A stretch of DNA of 64,000 nucleotides from Psychrobacillus sp. FSL K6-4046. Lineage in GTDB: Bacteria > Bacillota > Bacilli > Bacillales_A > Planococcaceae. Location: the NCBI RefSeq assembly GCF_038624605.1, contig NZ_CP152020.1:930001-994000 (forward strand). The letters are read 5' to 3'. A program made the position numbers and the translations under genes. Below are positions 7,415 through 14,951 of the stretch, piece after piece. The notes under the pieces were generated by a model, which made no database searches, had not been told where the DNA came from, and worked only from the letters and a program-made list of their open reading frames with translations. Every line of letters begins with the position of its first letter. Positions within the stretch are counted from its first letter, which is position 1.

Positions 7415-9220
7415 ATGATTTTGTTTAATAAGTTTATGAAAATATTTATAGTATTACTTTTATTTGTAGGTCTAGGTTTCTCTAATCAATTAACTGCTGA
7501 GGCCGCTCCAGTTATGTGGGGGAAAACAGAGCTTAAGCTAGGACAAATAGGTAAGGTTACTATATTAAAAGAGACGAAACTCGTAAAAATGGAAAACGGT
7601 ACTTTAAAAGAAGTACGTAAATTAACAAAAGGTGAAGAGTTCCGTGTCTATAGTTATAAAAGCGAACATAGCGGTCTCTACGGTGTAGGCGGCGGAAGCT
7701 TTATACAAAAAGATACTTCTAAAGTGAAATATGAAACACCATCAAAAAGTAAGTTAGCATTACTAGAACAGCAAACTACTTCCCAAAGCAATGCAACAAA
7801 AGTTATGTGGGGAAAAACAGAGCTGAAAAAAGGACAAATAGGTAAGGTTACGATATTAGGGGACACACGATTAGTTAAGTTAGAGAATGGTTCACTATCA
7901 ACCGTACGTAATTTGAAAAAGGGCGAAGAATTCCGTGTGTATACATATAAGAGCGAGCAAGGTGGCTTATATGGTGTAGGTGGCGGAAGCTATATACAAA
8001 AAAGCACAAAAGTTAAGTATGAAACACCATCTAAATCAAAGCTAGCTCAATTAGAGGCTTTATCTGCCAAAGAAATGAAGGTACATTTCATTGATGTCGG
8101 TCAAGGAGATTCAATATTAATTCAGTCACCAAACGGGAAAAGTATGCTGATTGACGGTGGCGGAAAGTCAAAAGATGATCCAGTTCTGAAATTCCTCAAG
8201 TCCCAAGGTATATCAAAGTTAGATTATGTGGTAGCTACACACCCCGATGAAGATCATATAGGTGGACTAATATCGGTTTTAAAATCTGATATTAAAATTG
8301 GCACGTTTTTAGATAGCGGTAAAGCACATACTTCTAATACGTATAAAGAAATGATACAGTTAATAACTAATGATAAGTCCATTATTTTTAAACCTGCGAC
8401 AAAAGGTGAAGTAATTTCTTTTGATGGTTTGATATTTAATGTACTTCATGCAAACGCAAAAGCAAGTGACAATAATGACGCATCTATCGTTTTAAAGCTA
8501 ATTTACAATCAAGTTTCGTTCCTTTTAACAGGTGATGCAGATACAGGAATAGAATCAGAAATGATGAGCAAGTATAATGTAAAATCTACAATTTTAAAAG
8601 CTGGTCATCACGGCTCAGATACGAGTAGCTCTGCTGCGTTTATTAATGCTGTGAAGCCAGCAGTTACCATTCTTTCTTATGGGGAAAGTAATTCATATGG
8701 TCATCCTAATAAAACAATAGTAAATCGTTTAACCTCATCTGGTTCAAAAATATACCATACTGCTATTTCAGGTACAATAACAGTAACAACAAACGGAACA
8801 ACATATTCAGTTGGAGGTAAAACATATACAGCAACAGGAACAACGACAGGGTCAGGGACATCAACTGGATCAGGAACAACAACAGGAACTGGAGCCGTTA
8901 AACCAACTACTCCCGTGTCTAACGGAAAAGTTGTAATTAAAAGTAAGAACTTACAAACTGAAGAAGTAGTATTGGAGAATACAGGTACCACAACGGTTAA
9001 TCTTAAAAATTGGGTTATAGTGTCAGTAGAAGGCAATCAGCGTTTTACTTTACCAACATACTCTCTGAAAGCCAACCAAAAAGTAACCTTAACAAGTGGA
9101 TCTAAAGGAAAAACTGGTACTGGATATATTAAAATATCAGGAGCTCAAGTTTGGAACAATTCAGGAGACCCTGCACAACTATTAAATCCTCAGGGAGTGA
9201 AGGTAAGTGAGCTTAAGTAA
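7415..9220 (+). CDS. Secreted ComEC-like metallo-beta-lactamase protein with two WGKTELK modules and lamin-tail domain
   Basis: A 601-residue exported protein. The order is: signal peptide (1-33, cleavage near AEAAP), two tandem ~80-residue WGKTELK...YETPSKSKLA modules (about 34-113 and 129-209), a metallo-beta-lactamase domain like the C-terminal part of ComEC/Rec2 (about 217-460; FIDVGQGDS, DGGG, THPDEDHIGG with the first His at 276, GDAD and GHHGSDTSSS), a Thr/Gly-rich linker (about 475-500) and a lamin-tail-like beta domain (about 505-601). The metal ligands look intact, so it is probably an extracellular phosphodiesterase or nuclease. ATG 7415 follows GGAAGGAAG; TTG 7412 is an alternative. 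The next gene, DUF3006, overlaps its end and is a frequent partner. Confidence 0.82.
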   Translation: MILFNKFMKIFIVLLLFVGLGFSNQLTAEAAPVMWGKTELKLGQIGKVTILKETKLVKMENGTLKEVRKLTKGEEFRVYSYKSEHSGLYGVGGGSFIQKDTSKVKYETPSKSKLALLEQQTTSQSNATKVMWGKTELKKGQIGKVTILGDTRLVKLENGSLSTVRNLKKGEEFRVYTYKSEQGGLYGVGGGSYIQKSTKVKYETPSKSKLAQLEALSAKEMKVHFIDVGQGDSILIQSPNGKSMLIDGGGKSKDDPVLKFLKSQGISKLDYVVATHPDEDHIGGLISVLKSDIKIGTFLDSGKAHTSNTYKEMIQLITNDKSIIFKPATKGEVISFDGLIFNVLHANAKASDNNDASIVLKLIYNQVSFLLTGDADTGIESEMMSKYNVKSTILKAGHHGSDTSSSAAFINAVKPAVTILSYGESNSYGHPNKTIVNRLTSSGSKIYHTAISGTITVTTNGTTYSVGGKTYTATGTTTGSGTSTGSGTTTGTGAVKPTTPVSNGKVVIKSKNLQTEEVVLENTGTTTVNLKNWVIVSVEGNQRFTLPTYSLKANQKVTLTSGSKGKTGTGYIKISGAQVWNNSGDPAQLLNPQGVKVSELK

Positions 9221-9458
9221 AAAATATACACTTGATCGTATTGAAGAAGGTATGTATGTTTTTTTAGAAGCACCAGAAGAATTGCAACAATTGATACTAC
9301 CAATTTCGACTTTTGATATTACTTTAAACGAAGGAGAAATTGTGAATATCACAACAACGGATGAAGGATATCAGCTGGAAGTTTTAAAGGAAGAGACACT
9401 AGCAAGACGCAAGGAAATTAGTGCATTATTAGAAGATCTAATAAATAGAAATAAATAA
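9207..9458 (+). CDS. DUF3006 domain-containing protein
   Basis: An 83-residue protein starting MSLSKKYTLDRIEEGMYVFLE, with the short beta-rich pattern of DUF3006. Its GTG start (9207) overlaps the last 14 bp of the metallo-beta-lactamase gene and is preceded by GGGAGTGAAGG, indicating translational coupling. DUF3006 genes often lie beside ComEC-like hydrolases in Firmicutes, which supports a functional link. The molecular role is unknown. Confidence 0.75.
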   Translation: MSLSKKYTLDRIEEGMYVFLEAPEELQQLILPISTFDITLNEGEIVNITTTDEGYQLEVLKEETLARRKEISALLEDLINRNK

Positions 9459-9462
9459 AATG

Positions 9463-9494
9463 AAATCCCATTCCAATTTGGAGTGGGATTTTTT
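9463..9494 (+). terminator. Terminator after the DUF3006 gene
   Basis: The stem 9463-9474 pairs with 9480-9491 (AAATCCCATTCC and GGAGTGGGATTT, one G-T), with a 5-nt loop and then a T run. Confidence 0.88.
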
Positions 9495-9540
9495 ATAATG
9501 CTAGACGTTAAGTGACTGGGCTAAAGAAATCGGTAGTTGT

Positions 9541-9572
9541 ATAGTATATAGTGAATATATATAATATATAAA
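9541..9572. promoter_or_regulatory. Promoter/operator region of the GntR-ABC module, copy 1
   Basis: AGTATATAGTG (9543-9553) is followed by alternating TATATA sequence. The same 11-mer with similar flanks recurs at 13165-13175 upstream of the second ATPase gene, making it a good candidate operator for the YtrA-type GntR repressor encoded at 9698. Confidence 0.45.
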
Positions 9573-9637
9573 GAGGTATGGACTGATGAATATATTAAGT
9601 TAATTGATAAAGATAAAAATTTATTTTAACTATATTT

Positions 9638-9651
9638 CGAAAATATTTTCG
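9638..9651. promoter_or_regulatory. Perfect 14-bp palindrome before the GntR gene
   Basis: CGAAAATATTTTCG is fully self-complementary and lies 47 bp before the GntR start codon. It could be a second regulatory site or a short mRNA hairpin in the leader. Confidence 0.3.
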
Positions 9652-9697
9652 AGGGGTTTACGATAGATACACACATGGATGTAAAGGAGGTATCTGC

Positions 9698-10069
9698 ATG
9701 CAAATCATTATATCTAACAGTTCAAAGGAACCGATTTATGAACAGATTTTCAAACAAATTCAGACTAAAATCTTGTCAGGTGAGTTAAAGGAAGGAACCG
9801 CTTTACCTTCCATTAGACAATTGGCCAAAGATTTAAGAGTCAGTGTGATTACTACAAAACGAGCATATGAAGAATTAGAAAAGGCAGGCTTCATATATTT
9901 AATTGTTGGAAAAGGTTCATTTATAGCGGAGCAAAATTTAGATGTTATTCGAGAGAAAAAATTACGTGTAATTGAAGAACAATTAAGTGCGGTTATCTCC
10001 AACAGTAAAGAATCAGGGTTATCTTATGAAGAATTACAAGATTTATTAAAGCTGCTGTACGAGGAGTGA
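9698..10069 (+). CDS. GntR family transcriptional regulator, YtrA subfamily
   Basis: A 123-residue regulator. It has an N-terminal winged helix of GntR type (residues about 10-75; EPIYEQIFKQIQTKILSGELKEG and LPSIRQLAKDLRVSVITTKRAYEELE) and only a short helical tail instead of a ligand-binding domain, which defines the YtrA group. Such proteins usually repress the ABC exporter they are encoded with (YtrA, YhcF, staphylococcal PmtR). AAAGGAGG precedes ATG 9698. Its stop lies just before the ATPase gene, so the two form an operon. Confidence 0.88.
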   Translation: MQIIISNSSKEPIYEQIFKQIQTKILSGELKEGTALPSIRQLAKDLRVSVITTKRAYEELEKAGFIYLIVGKGSFIAEQNLDVIREKKLRVIEEQLSAVISNSKESGLSYEELQDLLKLLYEE

Positions 10070-10074
10070 GAGGA

Positions 10075-10950
10075 ATGGGAAATGTAATAGAGTTCCAGGG
10101 GGTTTCTAAAAAATTTGAGACATTAACTATCGACAATGTAGATTTACAGATAAAAGAAGGATACACAACAGGATTTATTGGTCCGAATGGATCTGGTAAA
10201 TCGACGATGATCAAGTTAATGATGAATCTTTTACAGCCGGATAAGGGAAAGGTAAGTGTATTTGGACAAAATTATGCCAGCCATGAGAAAGAAATTAAAA
10301 ACCGTATAGGCTTCGTATACGACAGCAATATATTTTATCAATCCCTGAATTTAAAAGAAATTAGTAAAATAGTTGCTCCCGCTTATAAAGCATGGGATGA
10401 TCAACAATTTAATCAGTATGTTAATCAATTTGAGTTACCTCTAAATAAATCTCTTAAAAATTTTTCTAAAGGTATGAAAATGAAAGCTTCTATAGCTATT
10501 GCCTTATCTCATCATGCTGAATTAATTATTATGGATGAGCCGACATCAGGATTAGATCCTACGTTTCGCAGAGAGTTGCTAGACATTTTTCAAGGAATTA
10601 TGGTAAATGAGGGTAGGAGTATATTTTTTTCAACGCATACGACAAGCGATTTAGAACGTTTTGCTGATTATATTGTATTAGTTGATAAAGGGAAAATTCT
10701 TCTTAACCAACGCATAGATGAGTTACAGGAACGATATGTCGTTGTAAAAGGAAGCACGGATTTACTAGACCGAGATACAGAAGCACATTTCATTGACATA
10801 GAACGTTCTCAAGGGGTATTTCAAGCTTTGTCAAAAGATGCAGAAGAAGTACAAAAAGTCTTTGAGGATCATGTCGTGATAGAGAAAGCCTCTTTAGATG
10901 AAATTATGTATTATATGAAATCTGCCCAAAGAAGCAAGGTAAATAGTTAA
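10075..10950 (+). CDS. ABC transporter ATP-binding protein (first paralog)
   Basis: A 291-residue ATPase of the ABC-2 exporter type. It shows Walker A GPNGSGKST (about 37-45), a signature segment KNFSKGMKMK, Walker B LIIMDEPTSGLDP and a C-terminal extension of about 80 residues. ATG 10075 is 8 bp after GAGGAG; GTG 10066 would overlap the GntR stop. It is closely similar along its whole length to the ATPase at 13384, so the pair arose by duplication. No permease follows: the stop is 12 bp before a remnant of a palindromic repeat, then an IS231-like element. In staphylococcal Pmt systems ATPase and permease genes alternate, so a permease may have been lost here. Confidence 0.88.
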   Translation: MGNVIEFQGVSKKFETLTIDNVDLQIKEGYTTGFIGPNGSGKSTMIKLMMNLLQPDKGKVSVFGQNYASHEKEIKNRIGFVYDSNIFYQSLNLKEISKIVAPAYKAWDDQQFNQYVNQFELPLNKSLKNFSKGMKMKASIAIALSHHAELIIMDEPTSGLDPTFRRELLDIFQGIMVNEGRSIFFSTHTTSDLERFADYIVLVDKGKILLNQRIDELQERYVVVKGSTDLLDRDTEAHFIDIERSQGVFQALSKDAEEVQKVFEDHVVIEKASLDEIMYYMKSAQRSKVNS

Positions 10951-10962
10951 ATTTATAAATGA

Positions 10963-11071
10963 CCGCGAAAAAGCGTCCGAGATATGAACATAAACCAATT
11001 CTAAATGCATATAATTTTCTTTTTAACGTTCGTGTTCTTCTGTAAAAATAGGAAATATGAAAATGAGTTTA
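10963..11071. repeat. Palindromic intergenic repeat, right-half copy
   Basis: The stretch from gcgaaaaagcgtcc to aggaaatatgaaaatgag matches the right half of the full copy at 39766-40038, including CAATTCTA, TTCGTGTTCTTCT and the AAAAATAGG-ATATGAAA end. The left half is missing; the ATPase stop codon is directly adjacent. Confidence 0.7.
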
Positions 11072-11311
11072 AAAGATAATGTTTTAAAGACTTTAATAAT
11101 ATATTAAGGTCTTTTTTTAGCTTTGTTAAAGTTATTGGTTGATTTTTACTAACAACTCTTTTTATAGCGACTGTAAATATAAAAGGAACATTCAAATCGC
11201 TATTAAGAACATAAATAGATGATGAAATTGGGGGTGGTGACAGTTTTTCAACTTTGCTTATGCGAGTAAATTGATTAGCGCTTTATCGATCCTAAAGCTG
11301 TTCCCATTTAT

Positions 11312-11347
11312 TGATTGGAGCGCCAGACGGCGACTCCTACGGGATGA
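11312..11347. repeat. Palindromic repeat, left part split by IS231-like insertion
   Basis: TTGATTGGAGCG followed by GGCGACTCCTACGGGATGA is the left arm of the palindromic repeat. The last 11 bp (CTACGGGATGA, 11337-11347) are the target-site duplication of the insertion element; the repeat continues at 12944. Confidence 0.75.
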
Positions 11348-12943
11348 CATAGCTATCAAGTTAAGAAAAATTTACGTCATTCACTCTCATATGAACTGGT
11401 ATTTTTGAAAATTAGACCATATGAAATTAACACTTTTTAGTTTAACCAAAAAATGTAAGTTTAATTTCTTTCTATACAGGGCATAGAATACTAACTATAG
11501 TTTACACCGAGTATAATCAATGGATCCTTTTCAGGTGGCCCTTTTGTTTTCAATGCATGTTTACAAAGAGCATCATGAAACCTTTTCAGGACCCCATTGG
11601 TAAGCTTGGTGTATTTTTTTATGCTTTCAAACATCAAGCGAATAAAGCGTAGGGCAACTGAGATACCCTTTTGAATGCTTATCTCTATTCTAGATTGCTC
11701 TAGCAAGAATAAGCGTGCCTGATACGTTGTTGTAGCTGTGATTAGAAACAATAATAAATGGGCGAAAAAATGACATAGCACACGTTCTTCCTTTATCTGT
11801 TTATAAAAGGTGGTCGGGAAATTGGATTTCCATCCCTTAAACAATAACTCGATCTGCCAGCGCAATCGGTAAAGGTCCATCACTTTCTCAGCTGGGATGA
11901 TATCCGGAAGGTTTGTCATAATAATCGTAGCCCCATCTAGCGCCCTTACGTGTTCTTTTGTTTGGTAACGTGAATGTTTACGTTTATACTGACCACTTTT
12001 ATCTTGTTCCTCCGTATGCCGATACAAAATCAAACGGGTAGGGAATTTATAGTCATACCCGACAAAGACTTCCTCCCATTCCCTTATGGAGCCACGCTCC
12101 ATTTGTTCCAGATGCTCTGCCAAAGATTCCTTCTGATAAAAAGAGGATTTGACGACCCTGCCATCGGCATGGTATCGAGGGTTTGGATTCCCTGTATAGA
12201 TAGAACAATCTGGTCGAACTCTAGAGACGAAATAGCCCCCTGTCTCATCGATTTTTTTGAATGTAGGTAGATGAAAATAACCCAAGTCCTGTATAAACAA
12301 ATCGCCAGGTGAGACCGTCTCTAATCGATACTTTCCGTATAGGGAATCGTTTTCTTTTCCGTTCCTCCAGTCAGCCAACAAGAACTGTCCTGTCAGGAAT
12401 TCATACTCCAGCTGGCATTTTAATTCGGCTCGATAGACGCCAGGAAAAGTCTCCTTCAAATCCGAAGGAAGGGAATGGATGGTCGCATCTATTATACGGA
12501 TCCTCTCACAAAATTTTTGTAGCTCGTCACTGATCGGCAACTGATAATTTAACTTCATTTGTATAAAATGTTCCAAACACTTTTTTAGGAATACAATTAA
12601 TTCTTTATTTAAACGTTGGTTTATTGCCTCTGGAGTCATAGAAATATGGCAGGTTTCTTCTAATGATAGGCTTAGCTCGCGTAGTGAACTGCCAGCCAGG
12701 TTTCCACAATGATAAAGAAGAATGTGGAGAAATGAATACGCATCAAGCTTTCGTTTTCGTTTGATCCATCCTGATTCTTTGGCCCAACTATCCAACATAT
12801 CCGGGGAAAACAGTTTATACAATTGTTCCATTAAGAGTTTCCATTCGTCTAAATCAGTTCTTTTCATATGAAGCACCTCCTGTTGGTTAGTTTTCTATAC
12901 CAACCTCGAGGGTTTTTATAAACTTCTTAACTTGATAGCTATG
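11348..12943 (-). mobile_element. Intact IS231-like insertion sequence (IS4 family)
   Basis: A 1596-bp element bounded by near-perfect terminal inverted repeats: CATAGCTATCAAGTTAAGAA at the left, and TTCTTAACTTGATAGCTATG at the right. It is flanked by an 11-bp duplication CTACGGGATGA (11337-11347 and 12944-12954). The termini resemble the IS231 consensus and IS231 duplications of 10-12 bp are typical. It carries one transposase gene on the minus strand. Exact ends and duplication indicate a recent, unrearranged insertion. Confidence 0.92.
11491..12876 (-). CDS. IS231-like IS4 family transposase
   Basis: A 461-residue DDE transposase, near the normal IS231 length. Visible catalytic-region motifs are IIDATIHSLP (first Asp), DLGYFHLPTFKKID and the IS4 signature YRLRWQIELLFKGWK, which fits Y-2-R-3-E-6-K exactly. 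The gene occupies most of the element and appears complete. GGAGGTGCTTCAT-type sequence precedes ATG 12876. It cuts and pastes the element via its terminal repeats. Confidence 0.92.
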   Translation of the reverse strand: MLHMKRTDLDEWKLLMEQLYKLFSPDMLDSWAKESGWIKRKRKLDAYSFLHILLYHCGNLAGSSLRELSLSLEETCHISMTPEAINQRLNKELIVFLKKCLEHFIQMKLNYQLPISDELQKFCERIRIIDATIHSLPSDLKETFPGVYRAELKCQLEYEFLTGQFLLADWRNGKENDSLYGKYRLETVSPGDLFIQDLGYFHLPTFKKIDETGGYFVSRVRPDCSIYTGNPNPRYHADGRVVKSSFYQKESLAEHLEQMERGSIREWEEVFVGYDYKFPTRLILYRHTEEQDKSGQYKRKHSRYQTKEHVRALDGATIIMTNLPDIIPAEKVMDLYRLRWQIELLFKGWKSNFPTTFYKQIKEERVLCHFFAHLLLFLITATTTYQARLFLLEQSRIEISIQKGISVALRFIRLMFESIKKYTKLTNGVLKRFHDALCKHALKTKGPPEKDPLIILGVNYS

Positions 12944-13060
12944 CTACGGGATGAGTGAGACAGATAAGACATCACAACCACGCGCGTAAGCGATGGGTGA
13001 TGGCTTATCGCTCACCCCGAGGAAAGCGTCCGGCTGGTGCGAACAATCAATTCTACTCTC
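12944..13060. repeat. Palindromic repeat, right part after the IS231-like insertion
   Basis: Beginning with the second target duplication, this stretch runs through GGGATGAGTGAGACAGATA and the CACCCCGAGGAAAGCGTCC arm to AATCAATTCTAC. It is almost identical to the corresponding part of the full copy at 39766-40038. Confidence 0.8.
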
Positions 13061-13160
13061 TGATCTAAGATTTCTTTGCATCATAAATCATCCCAAACCC
13101 TACCCTTTCACATAGCTTTTTTTTTACAAAAATCAGATTTTAATATTGTGCATACCGTTA

Positions 13161-13194
13161 ATATAGTATATAGTGTGTATATATCACATATACT
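13161..13194. promoter_or_regulatory. Promoter/operator region of the GntR-ABC module, copy 2
   Basis: AGTATATAGTG (13165-13175) pairs imperfectly with CACATATACT (13185-13194) around a short TATATA centre. The 11-mer is identical to that at 9543-9553 before the GntR gene. It suggests that the second ATPase-permease pair is transcribed from its own GntR-controlled promoter. Confidence 0.45.
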
Positions 13195-13233
13195 CTTTTG
13201 CTTTATCTATGTCAGGAGGGGGTTCTAGCTCAG

Positions 13234-13321
13234 TTAATTTCATAAATAGCTTTTTAACATTTAAACATGTACATTTCTATCTGCTGATTGCGATAGGAGG
13301 TGACTCCAGAGGGATGAGTTA
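13234..13321. repeat. Palindromic intergenic repeat, left-half copy
   Basis: TTAATTTCATAAATAGC is identical to the left end of the full copy at 39766, and GGTGACTCCAGAGGGATGAG matches the central left arm. The right half is absent; the second ATPase gene begins shortly after. Confidence 0.65.
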
Positions 13322-13383
13322 AGGAGCAATAAAAATCGTGTCAAAGAAAAGTTTGATAGCACGCATTTTAATTTTAATAAGGG

Positions 13384-14262
13384 GTGAGGAAAATAGAAAA
13401 TTTAGTAGAGTTTAAAAATGTCAGCAAATATTTTAAAGATTTCTCCTTAGAGAATATGAATTTACATGTTAAACAAGGGAAAATAACAGGATTTGTAGGG
13501 GCGAACGGGGCAGGGAAATCATCCACCATGAAGCTAATAATGAATCTTTTACAACCAGATACAGGTAATATAAAAATATTTGGTAAGGATTATGCCGATC
13601 ATGAAAAGGAAATTAAAGAGCGCATAGGATTTGTTTATGATAGTAATGTATTTTACGAGAGTTTGAATCTAAAAGATATCCGTAAAATAATTGGCCCAGC
13701 TTATCAAAATTGGAGTGACAGTCAATTTAATGATTATGTTAGAAAGTTTGAACTCCCATTAAACAAAGCTATTAAAACCTTTTCCAAAGGAATGCTGATG
13801 AAAACTTCTTTAGCAATAGCCCTATCTCATGAAGCTGAATTTATAATGATGGATGAGCCGACAGCTGGTTTAGATCCCGTTTTTCGAAGAGAATTGCTGG
13901 ATATTTTAAAAGATATGATGGTAGATGGAAGGCGGACTATCTTCTTCTCCACCCATATAACCAGTGATTTAGAAAGAATCGCAGATAATATTACTTTCAT
14001 TCATAAAGGAAAGATTCTTTTCAACGAGTCGATAAGAAATATACAGGAGCGTTATGCATTAGTAAAAGGAAGTGCAAATCTAATCAACCAAGACATTGAA
14101 AAATGTTTTATCAGTATGGAACGTTCTTCGACAGAATTTCAAGCAATAACAAATAATGCAGAAGAAGTAAAAAGATTATTAGGAGCTCAAGTGGTTATTG
14201 AAGAAGCTACCTTGGAGGATATTATGTTTTATACGAAAGGAGCTATAGGGCAATATGTATAA
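13384..14262 (+). CDS. ABC transporter ATP-binding protein (second paralog)
   Basis: A 292-residue ATPase closely similar to the one at 10075. It has Walker A GANGAGKSS, signature-region FSKGMLMK, Walker B FIMMDEPTAGLDP and the same C-terminal extension. The start is doubtful: the codon that aligns with the ATG of the first paralog is ATA (13393), at good spacing from AGGGGTGAGG. The only in-frame standard start nearby is GTG 13384, which overlaps the ribosome binding site. Its stop overlaps the permease start by 8 bp. It probably energises the permease at 14255. Confidence 0.85.
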   Translation: MRKIENLVEFKNVSKYFKDFSLENMNLHVKQGKITGFVGANGAGKSSTMKLIMNLLQPDTGNIKIFGKDYADHEKEIKERIGFVYDSNVFYESLNLKDIRKIIGPAYQNWSDSQFNDYVRKFELPLNKAIKTFSKGMLMKTSLAIALSHEAEFIMMDEPTAGLDPVFRRELLDILKDMMVDGRRTIFFSTHITSDLERIADNITFIHKGKILFNESIRNIQERYALVKGSANLINQDIEKCFISMERSSTEFQAITNNAEEVKRLLGAQVVIEEATLEDIMFYTKGAIGQYV

Positions 14263-14866
14263 TTTGATAAAAAAAGATTTAGTTATTCAAAAAACACAGA
14301 TACTACTTTTTATTCCGTTTATTATGTTCTTTGCAATATTTGCTGATCATATGAGTCCAGCCTTTGTTTTTCTGATGGCTAGCATGTATATACCACTGAA
14401 TGGATATATTTACGATGAACAAGTAGAATCTAATATACTTCTTAATTCTTTGCCTTATACGAGAAAAGAGATTGTGGCAGCAAAGTACATCGGCGCTATT
14501 GCATATATGATTGTATCAATAGGAGTAGCTAGTATTATTTTTTATATATTTAGTTATGACTTTTTGATAAAGGATATATCTATCGCCATGGGATTATTCT
14601 TCATTTTCACAGCAATAGCCTTTCCGTTATTTTATATTTTAAAACCCGGATATATAGGTGCAGTGGTTATGGTTGGATTTCTATTCTTAGCTGTTGTTAT
14701 CCCGCCAGTCTTTCAATTCCTGACCAAACATCTCACTGCGATTACAGATTTTCTAACTAGCATGTCGACAACAACTCTTTACCTTAGTGGCGCAGCTACC
14801 TGCATTATAATTTATCTAATTTCCTGGATGGTTAGCCAATCTGTATATCAGCGGAAGGTATTTTAA
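14255..14866 (+). CDS. ABC-2 type transporter permease
   Basis: A 203-residue integral membrane protein with about six predicted transmembrane helices (roughly 15-30, 32-50, 78-100, 107-125, 133-155 and 178-198). It resembles the short ABC-2 permeases encoded with YtrA-type regulators, such as PmtB/PmtD-like proteins, which export amphipathic peptides or lipids. It starts inside the ATPase gene (ATG 14255), indicating translational coupling. The exported substrate is unknown. Confidence 0.8.
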   Translation: MYNLIKKDLVIQKTQILLFIPFIMFFAIFADHMSPAFVFLMASMYIPLNGYIYDEQVESNILLNSLPYTRKEIVAAKYIGAIAYMIVSIGVASIIFYIFSYDFLIKDISIAMGLFFIFTAIAFPLFYILKPGYIGAVVMVGFLFLAVVIPPVFQFLTKHLTAITDFLTSMSTTTLYLSGAATCIIIYLISWMVSQSVYQRKVF

Positions 14867-14900
14867 GTTTGGAAAATTGGAGTTTAGAAACGTTCTTCAC

Positions 14901-14934
14901 TAAAAAAGGAATGTCTCCAATCTGAGACATTCCT
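14901..14934 (-). terminator. Terminator of the pnuC-nadR operon
   Basis: AGGAATGTCTC and GAGACATTCCT form an 11-bp perfect stem with a 6-nt loop. On the minus strand it is followed by six T, so it mainly serves the nadR side; it may also stop readthrough from the permease. Confidence 0.8.
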
Positions 14935-14951
14935 ATATAGGCTTATTTTGT

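Noticed and set aside
8701-9036. 111-codon minus-strand ORF in the Thr/Gly linker of the MBL protein
   Set aside because: It arises from the low-complexity Thr/Gly-coding repeat in the linker and has no start signal.
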